Position numbers and translations under genes: made by a program
Shown: positions 1 through 5,416 of the stretch, piece after piece
Layout: every line of letters begins with the position of its first letter
Position numbering within the stretch: position 1 is the stretch's first letter
Origin: an uncultured Oscillospiraceae bacterium
GTDB taxonomy: Bacteria; Bacillota; Clostridia; Oscillospirales; Ruminococcaceae
Assembly: GCA_958427155.1 (NCBI GenBank)
Contig: CAUABB010000090.1
Location: forward strand, 1-6,283
Length of the DNA: 6,283 bases
Direction of reading: 5' to 3'
Notes under the pieces: model-generated
The model's input: the letters and a program-made list of their open reading frames with translations, nothing else
Told to the model about the DNA's origin: nothing
Databases searched by the model: none

Positions 1-314
1 AAACCGCTCTCCGGGGGAATCCAGACGGAGATGTAACTCTTACCCTGCGGGTGGTAGCCGCCGCTCGGCTTCTACTTCCCCATGCGAATCTGCCCTCTAC
101 CACTGCGGTCAATGTTAAAGGGGGGCTGACAAACGCTTTAAACTGTGGCGCAAATGTCATCATGCAAAAAGCAACGCCTTATAAATACCGAAACTTGTAC
201 GATATTTACCCAGGACGAGATAGCAAAAATATTCCGCTCAAAGAGCAGCTTGAAGGTTTACGGGCACAGCTGTCGGAACTGGGCAGGACAATTTACAAAA
301 ATGGAGATGCATAA
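1..314 (+). CDS. hydE: [FeFe]-hydrogenase maturation radical SAM protein HydE, C-terminal part (5' truncated by window edge)
   Basis: The frame is open from the left edge (first whole codon at base 3) to TAA at 312-314, giving the last 103 residues of a protein that is usually about 350 aa. The true start and the radical-SAM cysteine motif lie outside the window, so the GTG at 51 is not a start. The visible part matches the C-terminal half-barrel of HydE: an LPHANLPSTTA segment, then a glycine-rich turn and GANVIMQKATP, followed by YDIYPG and a closing helix. By family knowledge HydE is a cytoplasmic SAM enzyme that processes the HydG-made Fe(CO)2CN synthon on the way to the H-cluster 2Fe subcluster. 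The identity is supported by hydG and hydF directly downstream. The related radical-SAM proteins BioB and PylB share this fold, but the gene neighbourhood makes HydE much more likely. Confidence 0.88.
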   Translation, partial: TALRGNPDGDVTLTLRVVAAARLLLPHANLPSTTAVNVKGGLTNALNCGANVIMQKATPYKYRNLYDIYPGRDSKNIPLKEQLEGLRAQLSELGRTIYKNGDA

Positions 315-316
315 TT

Positions 317-1747
317 ATGTCAGCAATTAAATATGACCCAAAATCCTCCGTCGCGGAGGAATTTATCAACGACCAGGAAATCCTGGACACTATCGAATAC
401 GCAAAGGCGAATAAGTCAAACCGTGAACTAATTTTTTCCCTAATTGAGCGGGCAAAAGACTGTAAGGGCCTAACCCACAGGGAGGCCGCGGTATTGCTTG
501 AATGCGATATTCCGGAGGCAAATGAGGCAATGAAAGAGGTCGCGATGGCCATTAAACAGCGGCTGTATGGTAATCGAATTGTCATGTTCGCTCCCCTCTA
601 CCTGTCCAACTATTGTGTCAACGGCTGTACCTACTGCCCTTATCATTATAAAAATAAACATATCCCCCGCAAAAAGTTAACCCAAGAGGAAATTAAACGT
701 GAGGTCATCGCCTTGCAGGATATGGGGCATAAGCGACTTGCGATCGAGTCCGGCGAGGATCCCGTTAATAATCCAATCGAATATATTCTTGAGAGCATCA
801 AAACCATTTATAGTATTAAGCATAAAAATGGAGCCATCCGCCGAGTCAACGTCAACATTGCGGCGACAACAGTGGAAAATTACAGAAAACTGAAAGAAGC
901 CGGAATTGGTACCTATATTCTGTTCCAGGAGACCTACAATAAGAAAAATTATGAGATTCTCCATCCCACCGGCCCGAAGCACAACTACGCCTATCATACC
1001 GAGGCGATGGACCGCGCCATGGAGGGAGGAATTGATGACGTTGGAATCGGTGTTCTGTTTGGACTTGAAATGTATCGTTATGACTTTGTAGGACTTTTGA
1101 TGCACGCAGAACACCTGGAAGCGGCAAAGGGGGTTGGCCCGCACACCATCAGTGTCCCCCGTATCTGTCCGGCGGACGATATTGACAAAGCGGATTTTAA
1201 AAACGCCGTACCGGATGAAATGTTTGAAAAAATTGTTACTGTCATCCGAATTGCTGTCCCCTATACCGGAATGATTATCTCCACCCGGGAGTCCAAAGCA
1301 ACCCGTGAAAAGGTATTGAAGCTTGGTATTTCCCAAATTAGCGGTGGCTCTCGCACCAGTGTAGGTGGATATGTGGAGCCGGAGCCGGAGGATGAGAACT
1401 CCGCTCAGTTCGACATCAGCGACACCCGCACCCTTGATCAGGTAGTAGGCTGGCTGATCGATTTGGGCTACATTCCAAGCTTCTGCACCGCCTGTTACAG
1501 GGAAGGAAGAACTGGCGATCGATTCATGCAGCTTTGCAAATCGGGACAGATTGCCAACTGCTGTCAGCCAAATGCCTTGATGACTTTGCGGGAATATCTG
1601 GATGATTACGCATCAGAAGAAACCCGAAAGAAAGGACTTGCGCTCATGCAGACCGAAGTGGAAAAAATCCCGAACGAAAAAGTTCGCGCAATTGCGAAAG
1701 AATATATTAACGCTATTGACAGTGGAAAACGAGATTTCCGCTTCTAA
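317..1747 (+). CDS. hydG: [FeFe]-hydrogenase maturation radical SAM tyrosine lyase HydG
   Basis: This is a complete 476-aa protein, the usual HydG length. Family knowledge: HydG cleaves tyrosine to p-cresol plus a glycyl fragment that yields CO and cyanide, and builds the Fe(CO)2CN-cysteine synthon for the H-cluster in the cytoplasm. Seen in the sequence: LYLSNYC leads into the radical-SAM CX3CX2C motif (C100, C104, C107), then a SAM-binding region with LAIESGEDP (141-149), and GPHTISVPR (274-282). H275 probably corresponds to the histidine that holds the dangler iron. The C-terminus carries CX2CX22C (C390, C393, C416), the signature of the second Fe-S cluster that separates HydG from its relative ThiH; an extra cysteine, C415, sits beside C416. 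The ATG at 317 is 2 nt after the hydE stop, and a GGAG at 303-306 lies inside the hydE 3' end, so translation is probably coupled. All diagnostic cysteines are present and the enzyme looks intact. Confidence 0.97.
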   Translation: MSAIKYDPKSSVAEEFINDQEILDTIEYAKANKSNRELIFSLIERAKDCKGLTHREAAVLLECDIPEANEAMKEVAMAIKQRLYGNRIVMFAPLYLSNYCVNGCTYCPYHYKNKHIPRKKLTQEEIKREVIALQDMGHKRLAIESGEDPVNNPIEYILESIKTIYSIKHKNGAIRRVNVNIAATTVENYRKLKEAGIGTYILFQETYNKKNYEILHPTGPKHNYAYHTEAMDRAMEGGIDDVGIGVLFGLEMYRYDFVGLLMHAEHLEAAKGVGPHTISVPRICPADDIDKADFKNAVPDEMFEKIVTVIRIAVPYTGMIISTRESKATREKVLKLGISQISGGSRTSVGGYVEPEPEDENSAQFDISDTRTLDQVVGWLIDLGYIPSFCTACYREGRTGDRFMQLCKSGQIANCCQPNALMTLREYLDDYASEETRKKGLALMQTEVEKIPNEKVRAIAKEYINAIDSGKRDFRF

Positions 1748-1775
1748 TACCGAATCTCTTTGATGGAGGTATTTT

Positions 1776-2963
1776 ATGCCATCTTTAAACGAAACCCCAA
1801 ATGCCAACCGGATGCAGATCGCCTTCTTCGGCAGAACCAACAGCGGAAAATCGACACTGATCAACACACTGACCGGGCAACAGATTTCGTTGGTTTCTCC
1901 TGTCTCCGGAACGACAACCGATCCGGTGCGAAAAGCAATGGAGCTTCTTCCCATTGGTCCAGTTACCTTAACGGATACTGCAGGGCTTGACGATACAAGT
2001 GAACTTGGCCCTCAACGGATTCAAAAAACGGTTGAACTGATCGGCAAAACCGATCTTGCCGTTCTGGTAATTTCTTCCTTGCAGACTGACCTTCTACTGG
2101 AACAGGAATATCTTAAAAAATTTAAGGAAGCTAAAACACCCGTGATTGCCGTTTTCAACCTGTTTGAAGGCAAAGAGCCTCAAAGCGGTTTTCCCGAAAG
2201 CCTGGATATTCCCTTTCTGATCGTTGACTGCCGGAACAATGCCGAAATGTCAAAAGTGAAAACGATGATCATAGAGCACGCAAACTATGATTTTGAAAAT
2301 CAATCTATCTGTGGCGATCTGGTCAAAGCAGGAGATCTGGTCATCCTTGTAATGCCACAAGATATTCAAGCGCCGAAGGGGCGACTAATTCTACCACAGG
2401 TACAAGTTACACGCGATCTACTTGACTTGAAGTGTCGGGTCGTCAGCGTTGTGACAAATGATCTGGAACCGATGCTAAATCTCCTTAAAAACCCTCCTGA
2501 TCTAGTAATTACTGATTCTCAGGTTTTTGGAATCGTAAATAAAGTACTTCCACCCGAAATTCGACTGACCTCCTTTTCTATCTTGATGGCAAAATATAAA
2601 GGAGATATCAATGAAATGGTACAAGGTGCCAGAGCCATAGCAGCCTTGAAACCAACAGATCGGGTCTTAATTATGGAAGCCTGTACCCATCATGCTCTTA
2701 AGGGAGATATCGCGAGAGAAAAACTTCCTGCTTTGCTTCGTAAACGGGTTGGAGAAGGATTGACGGTCGATGTGTTTAGTGGAACCGGTTTTCCGAAAAA
2801 TATCAAAAATTACAAGTTAGTCATTCACTGTGGTGGTTGTATGCTAAACCGAAAAGGGATGCTCACGAAAACAGCAATGGCAGTTCAGGCTGGTGTGCCA
2901 ATTACTAATTTTGGTACGGCAATCGCCTATTTAAATGGAATTCTTGAAAGAGTTGTTTATTAA
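1776..2963 (+). CDS. hydF: [FeFe]-hydrogenase H-cluster maturation GTPase / scaffold HydF
   Basis: This is a complete 395-aa protein, normal length for HydF, the scaffold that receives the 2Fe precursor and delivers it to apo-HydA. The N-terminal GTPase domain (about 12-170) shows a P-loop GRTNSGKST (19-27), the switch-I region SGTTTDP (44-50) and DTAG (67-70). The place expected for the guanine-specificity motif N/TKxD reads NLFE (128-131), and no clear SAK-type G5 follows (DCRNN at 151-155), which is unusual. The middle is the dimerisation domain. The C-terminal cluster-binding domain keeps CxH (C303, H305) and HCxxC (H351, C352, C355), 45 residues apart, as in the family pattern CxHx(44-53)HCxxC. 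The ATG at 1776 is preceded by GGAGG at 1764-1768. The gene is last in the hydE-hydG-hydF run, 28 nt after hydG, and is followed at once by a terminator. Confidence 0.96.
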   Translation: MPSLNETPNANRMQIAFFGRTNSGKSTLINTLTGQQISLVSPVSGTTTDPVRKAMELLPIGPVTLTDTAGLDDTSELGPQRIQKTVELIGKTDLAVLVISSLQTDLLLEQEYLKKFKEAKTPVIAVFNLFEGKEPQSGFPESLDIPFLIVDCRNNAEMSKVKTMIIEHANYDFENQSICGDLVKAGDLVILVMPQDIQAPKGRLILPQVQVTRDLLDLKCRVVSVVTNDLEPMLNLLKNPPDLVITDSQVFGIVNKVLPPEIRLTSFSILMAKYKGDINEMVQGARAIAALKPTDRVLIMEACTHHALKGDIAREKLPALLRKRVGEGLTVDVFSGTGFPKNIKNYKLVIHCGGCMLNRKGMLTKTAMAVQAGVPITNFGTAIAYLNGILERVVY

Positions 2964-3000
2964 AAAGAAGAGGGATTGTTAACAATCCCTCTTCTTTTTT
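2962..3000 (+). terminator. Rho-independent terminator of the hydEGF operon
   Basis: A perfect inverted repeat has arms at 2962-2980 and 2981-2999. The core is AAGAAGAGGGATTGTT paired with its exact reverse complement, folding over a GTTAAC centre, and the right arm ends in a run of T (2994-3000). The left arm starts in the last two bases of the hydF stop codon, so the operon ends with no spare 3' sequence. The run of A on the left and T on the right means it could also act on the opposite strand. The stem is long but only moderately G+C-rich. Confidence 0.9.
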
Positions 3001-3380
3001 ACTTTTTATTATAAAAATCAATTTTTTTCTGTAGATAAATCTTTCTTAGCCGCCTAATCCTCGTTTTAATTTTTCTGCATTTTGAATATTTTAGGAATTG
3101 ACTATTTTTTTTAAAATGATAAAATGATAAAAGAAAAAGCGAACCCTGTTCCCTTAGGTTCGCTTTCCTCTTTGAAAATAGTTTGTATGTATAAGAATAA
3201 CTAATTGTGTGATGTTTACTGCTACATGATTGGATTGTACCAAAACGTTCTATTAGGATTGTTCAAAAAAACAAGGATAGATAATAAAAGGTAGGATGAT
3301 CGGAAGTTTCATAAAACAAGTTGGTATGTAGTATAACGGTTGCTGATCACATAGAAATCAAACTATTTTCCCCAATAAAC
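3001..3380. other. A+T-rich gene-free spacer between hydF and the AraC-type gene
   Basis: I find no credible protein gene here on either strand. The longest tempting reading, a 19-codon hydrophobic minus-strand peptide starting near 3311, has no ribosome binding site. The stretch contains a short tandem AAAATGAT repeat around 3114-3131, one clear hairpin (3136-3166, listed separately), and two imperfect copies of a GGATTGT-centred motif at 3229-3245 and 3252-3269. No tRNA, rRNA or transposon end is visible. It probably carries regulatory sequence for the downstream regulator and perhaps an unannotated RNA. Confidence 0.5.
3136..3166 (-). terminator. Hairpin, reads best as a minus-strand (or bidirectional) terminator
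   Basis: A perfect 10-bp stem, AAAGCGAACC (3136-3145) with GGTTCGCTTT (3157-3166), encloses an 11-nt loop. Read on the minus strand the stem is followed by a T-rich tail (TTTTTCTTTTATC). On the plus strand it is followed only by CCTCTTTG. The asymmetry favours a transcript coming from the right, yet no minus-strand gene is visible between here and the AraC gene. It could instead be a second, weaker backup terminator for read-through from hydF. Confidence 0.5.
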
Positions 3381-3386
3381 CAGTGC

Positions 3387-3414
3387 TTTACTTACTCGTT
3401 TATTATGGTATAAT
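3387..3414 (+). promoter_or_regulatory. Predicted sigma-A promoter of the AraC-type gene
   Basis: A consensus -10 TATAAT is at 3409-3414, preceded by an extended -10 TG (3406-3407). A partial -35 TTTACT is at 3387-3392, with a 16-nt spacer. Transcription would start near 3421 and give a leader of about 70 nt before the ATG at 3492. A second TATAAT at 3459-3464 has no good -35. Prediction is from motif match only. Confidence 0.6.
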
Positions 3415-3491
3415 AATAACAGATTGATTTAATTATTTCTTATACTATTATAGAAAAATATAATACAATCCTGTCAATTTGGAGGAACCAA

Positions 3492-4436
3492 ATGAAAAAA
3501 ATTACTAAGCGTTTCGAGCGCAAGCATGGAACGCCAGATTTCCCGGTCCGTGTTCATCCTCTGAGTAGTATTGGATGTGAAGGTGTCACTTTTTGTAACT
3601 GGCATAGTGACTATGAAATTATCTATGTTATGAAGGGTGAATTAGAGTTTCATGTCGACGCACTTCACACCATTTTAAAAGCTGGACAATGCGCCATTGT
3701 AGGAAGCGAGCGGATTCATCATCTGCGATATAAAACTTCGTCTCCTGACGAACAATACCTCTGTGAAGCCTATATCATCTGGTTTGATCCCAACATTCTT
3801 AATCTTATGGGAAGCGAACGATGTCAAAAACAGTTTATTACACCTCTACTTGGTGGAAAATACCATATTAGTGAGGTTATCTGCAACAATACACCGGGTG
3901 AACAACGGATTCTGAACAGTGTTGTCAATATTCACAGTCTTTTTATTGACCAACCTTTTGGCTACGAATTAAAGGTCATTTCAGAGCTGTTAAATATTAT
4001 GTACGAAGTGGTAAGTAATCACTTGTATCATCCCAGTCCGGGATTGCCTGCTACTCCTGCCTATGAACAGAGTGAGCGGCTCAAACGGGTTTTCACCTAT
4101 ATCGATGAGCATTATAATGAACGAATTTATGTCTCTGATCTTGCCAATGTCCTCAACATGAGCACCGACAACTTTTTCAAATATTTCAAAGAATTTACCC
4201 AGATGACTCCAACTGAATATATCAATCACTATCGAATTGGCCAGGCGGAGTCTCTTTTAAAGGCTACCGATCTTCCGGTAACTGACATCTCTCTCTCAAC
4301 TGGTTTTGAAAATGTAAGCTATTTTATTAAAACCTTCAAAAAGTATCTCGGCCTTACCCCAAATCGTTATCGTAAAACCTATGCGGTAACGGAACCCTTG
4401 GAGGATGAGGAGGATACGGTTGAAGAAGGTGCGTAA
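3492..4436 (+). CDS. AraC-family transcriptional regulator with N-terminal cupin sensor domain
   Basis: This is a complete 314-aa protein, typical for the family. The N-terminal part (about 17-100) is a cupin-type ligand-binding domain: WHSDYEIIYVMKGELEFHVD at 37-56 is the usual first cupin strand pair, and LKAGQCAIVGSERIHHLR (62-79) is the second. The middle (about 130-190) is probably a linker and dimerisation region. The C-terminal AraC/XylS DNA-binding domain has two helix-turn-helix units (about 213-234 and 263-285) and ends in the family signature GLTPNRYRK (287-295), followed by an acidic tail rich in D and E. It probably binds DNA and senses a small molecule, often a sugar in clostridial relatives, but neither ligand nor targets can be read from the sequence. 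The start at 3492 has a strong GGAGGAA at 3481-3487. It stands alone, with no transporter or enzyme in its transcription unit. Confidence 0.93.
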   Translation: MKKITKRFERKHGTPDFPVRVHPLSSIGCEGVTFCNWHSDYEIIYVMKGELEFHVDALHTILKAGQCAIVGSERIHHLRYKTSSPDEQYLCEAYIIWFDPNILNLMGSERCQKQFITPLLGGKYHISEVICNNTPGEQRILNSVVNIHSLFIDQPFGYELKVISELLNIMYEVVSNHLYHPSPGLPATPAYEQSERLKRVFTYIDEHYNERIYVSDLANVLNMSTDNFFKYFKEFTQMTPTEYINHYRIGQAESLLKATDLPVTDISLSTGFENVSYFIKTFKKYLGLTPNRYRKTYAVTEPLEDEEDTVEEGA

Positions 4437-4448
4437 CTCTAAACAAAT

Positions 4449-4477
4449 AAGCCGGCAGCTTTTGCTGCCGGCTTTTT
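4449..4477 (+). terminator. Strong terminator between the converging AraC-type and DtxR-type genes
   Basis: A G+C-rich stem, GCCGGCAGC (4451-4459) with GCTGCCGGC (4464-4472), closes a TTTT loop. It is extended by two A-T pairs and followed by TTTTT (4473-4477). It sits 12 nt after the AraC-gene stop and 5 nt from the 3' end of the minus-strand regulator gene. Read on the minus strand the tail is TTATTTGTTT, weaker but T-rich, so it probably serves both genes. Confidence 0.93.
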
Positions 4478-4481
4478 ATAA

Positions 4482-4961
4482 TTAACCATTACCTTTCAAA
4501 AATGTTTGATATTCCTGTTTTTTTACCTCTAGAAATGCAGAAAGTTTTGAAAGATAATCCATCGTTTCTCTCGAGAATCCATGTTCGACCAGTTCAGCTT
4601 CTTCTAAGGAACCATTTCCCATTCCTCCTTTTAACAGAAAAAGGAACTTCCAAACTGTTCTATGCCGCCATAAAAGATATTTACCCATTTCTTCCCCTTG
4701 TTCCGTCATAGAAATTACTCCATATTTCCGGTACTCAATTAATCCCAAATGAGCAAGACGGTGGAGCATTCTAGAAACGGAAGGTGGCTGTACATTTAGC
4801 CATTCGGCCAACTCTACCGCACGCACCGAGCCGTCTTCATGAATCCGGCGAAAGATCATTTCCAGATAATCTTCTAAAGAAGGCGTAAGATGATCCTTGT
4901 GCTGTTCCAAAAGCTGGTACCCCCGAACTGTATAAAATCCTCCTACATCTGTTTCATCCAT
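4482..4961 (-). CDS. DtxR/MntR-family metal-dependent transcriptional repressor, divergent from feoAB
   Basis: I choose the ATG at 4961 (159 aa) because it has AGGTGGTG about 6 nt upstream. In-frame TTG (5006) and GTG (5003) codons would add 15 residues of poor quality without a ribosome site. The protein starts with about 24 extra residues, then LTPSLEDYLE and a winged helix (about 27-90, recognition helix QPPSVSRMLHRL at 58-69), followed by the metal-binding dimerisation domain (about 91-155). Aligned by eye with Bacillus MntR, all six metal ligands have counterparts: D31, E34, H100, E123, E126 and H127. The length is MntR-like and there is no C-terminal SH3/FeoA-like domain of the DtxR/IdeR type. 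By family knowledge it would bind operator DNA when loaded with Fe2+ or Mn2+. The divergent feoA-feoB suggests it represses ferrous-iron uptake and perhaps itself. Confidence 0.9.
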   Translation of the reverse strand: MDETDVGGFYTVRGYQLLEQHKDHLTPSLEDYLEMIFRRIHEDGSVRAVELAEWLNVQPPSVSRMLHRLAHLGLIEYRKYGVISMTEQGEEMGKYLLWRHRTVWKFLFLLKGGMGNGSLEEAELVEHGFSRETMDYLSKLSAFLEVKKQEYQTFLKGNG

Positions 4962-5022
4962 CTTTTCACCACCTTTCTCTTTTCCTCTATCAGTATATGT
5001 CACCAATTCTGTCGAAAATACA

Positions 5023-5058
5023 TATATTAGCTTAGGGAAACTTTGTTACCCGAAGCTA
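5023..5058. promoter_or_regulatory. Candidate metal-regulator operator and promoter region between dtxR-type gene and feoA
   Basis: An interrupted inverted repeat has arms TAGCTTAGGG (5028-5037) and CCCGAAGCTA (5049-5058). Nine of ten positions pair, across an 11-nt spacer. The left half with its flank, TTAGCTTAGG, resembles the TTAGGTTAGG half of known IdeR/DtxR-family boxes. A near-consensus plus-strand -10, TATATT (5023-5028), abuts the repeat, which would place it at the feoA transcription start. A weak minus-strand promoter (GTAACA, 17 nt, TATATG) overlaps it. The position fits control of both divergent genes; regulator binding is inference. Confidence 0.5.
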
Positions 5059-5087
5059 CATTTATTTAAAAAAGGAGTTTGTTTTCC

Positions 5088-5333
5088 ATGGATCATGATA
5101 TTTCCCAACCTTTAAATACATTGCCGATTGGAAAAGTTGGTACCGTTTCCGCACTTGTTTCACACGACTCTGAACGTCGTCGAATGCTTGATCTAGGTCT
5201 TGTCAAAGGAACACAGGTGACAGCTCTTCAAAAAAGCCCCTCCGGAGATCCTGTAGCCTATTTTATTCGTGGAGCTGTCATCGCCCTGCGAAAAGAAGAC
5301 GCAAGTAAAATCCTAATTCGCTGCCTTGCCTAA
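5088..5333 (+). CDS. feoA: Ferrous iron transport accessory protein FeoA
   Basis: The start is the ATG at 5088 (81 aa), which lies 10 nt after AGGAG at 5073-5077. An in-frame TTG at 5079 would leave only 1 nt of spacing and is rejected. The sequence is a single SH3-like FeoA domain: LPIGKVGTVSAL near the N-terminus, the conserved RRRMLDLGLVKGTQV (about 30-44), then SPSGDPVAYFIRGAVIALRK and a final ASKILI strand. FeoA is a small cytoplasmic protein thought to act with the FeoB transporter, perhaps on its G-domain or complex assembly. The gene is first in a feoA-feoB unit and divergent from a DtxR-type regulator. An 83-nt gap with a terminator-like hairpin separates it from feoB, longer than is common for this pair. 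Confidence 0.94.
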   Translation: MDHDISQPLNTLPIGKVGTVSALVSHDSERRRMLDLGLVKGTQVTALQKSPSGDPVAYFIRGAVIALRKEDASKILIRCLA

Positions 5334-5353
5334 GGTAACAGTGCAATATTATA

Positions 5354-5398
5354 AAAAGGCAGGTAAACCTTTACCGCGGCTCCTGCCTTTTATCTTTT
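5354..5398 (+). terminator. Terminator-like hairpin between feoA and feoB (possible attenuator)
   Basis: A perfect 10-bp stem, AAAAGGCAGG (5354-5363) with CCTGCCTTTT (5382-5391), has an 18-nt loop and is followed by a T-rich tract ending TATCTTTT. Inside, GGTAA (5362-5366) can pair with TTACC (5371-5375), sharing two G bases with the main stem, so two folds partly compete. It lies 20 nt after the feoA stop and ends shortly before the feoB ribosome site, so it could lower feoB expression relative to feoA. Confidence 0.7.
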
Positions 5399-5416
5399 AA
5401 CGAGGTGAACAGCAAT

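Noticed and set aside
51..314. Stand-alone 87-aa gene starting at GTG 51
   Set aside because: The frame stays open to the window edge and the protein matches the HydE C-terminus, so it is a truncated longer gene.
677..1336. 219-codon open frame on the minus strand inside hydG
   Set aside because: It lies antisense to a fully conserved hydG, has no ribosome site or recognisable motif, and its composition is what a shadow of a coding strand gives.
3114..3131. AAAATGAT tandem repeat as a possible CRISPR or satellite element
   Set aside because: Only two short copies are present with no spacer pattern; this is low-complexity A+T-rich sequence.
3255..3313. Minus-strand 19-codon hydrophobic peptide in the large spacer
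   Set aside because: There is no ribosome binding site, the peptide is very short and the region is A+T-rich, so chance is sufficient.
4962..5006. Upstream TTG/GTG starts for the DtxR-type gene
   Set aside because: There is no Shine-Dalgarno site before them, while AGGTGGTG sits correctly before the ATG at 4961.
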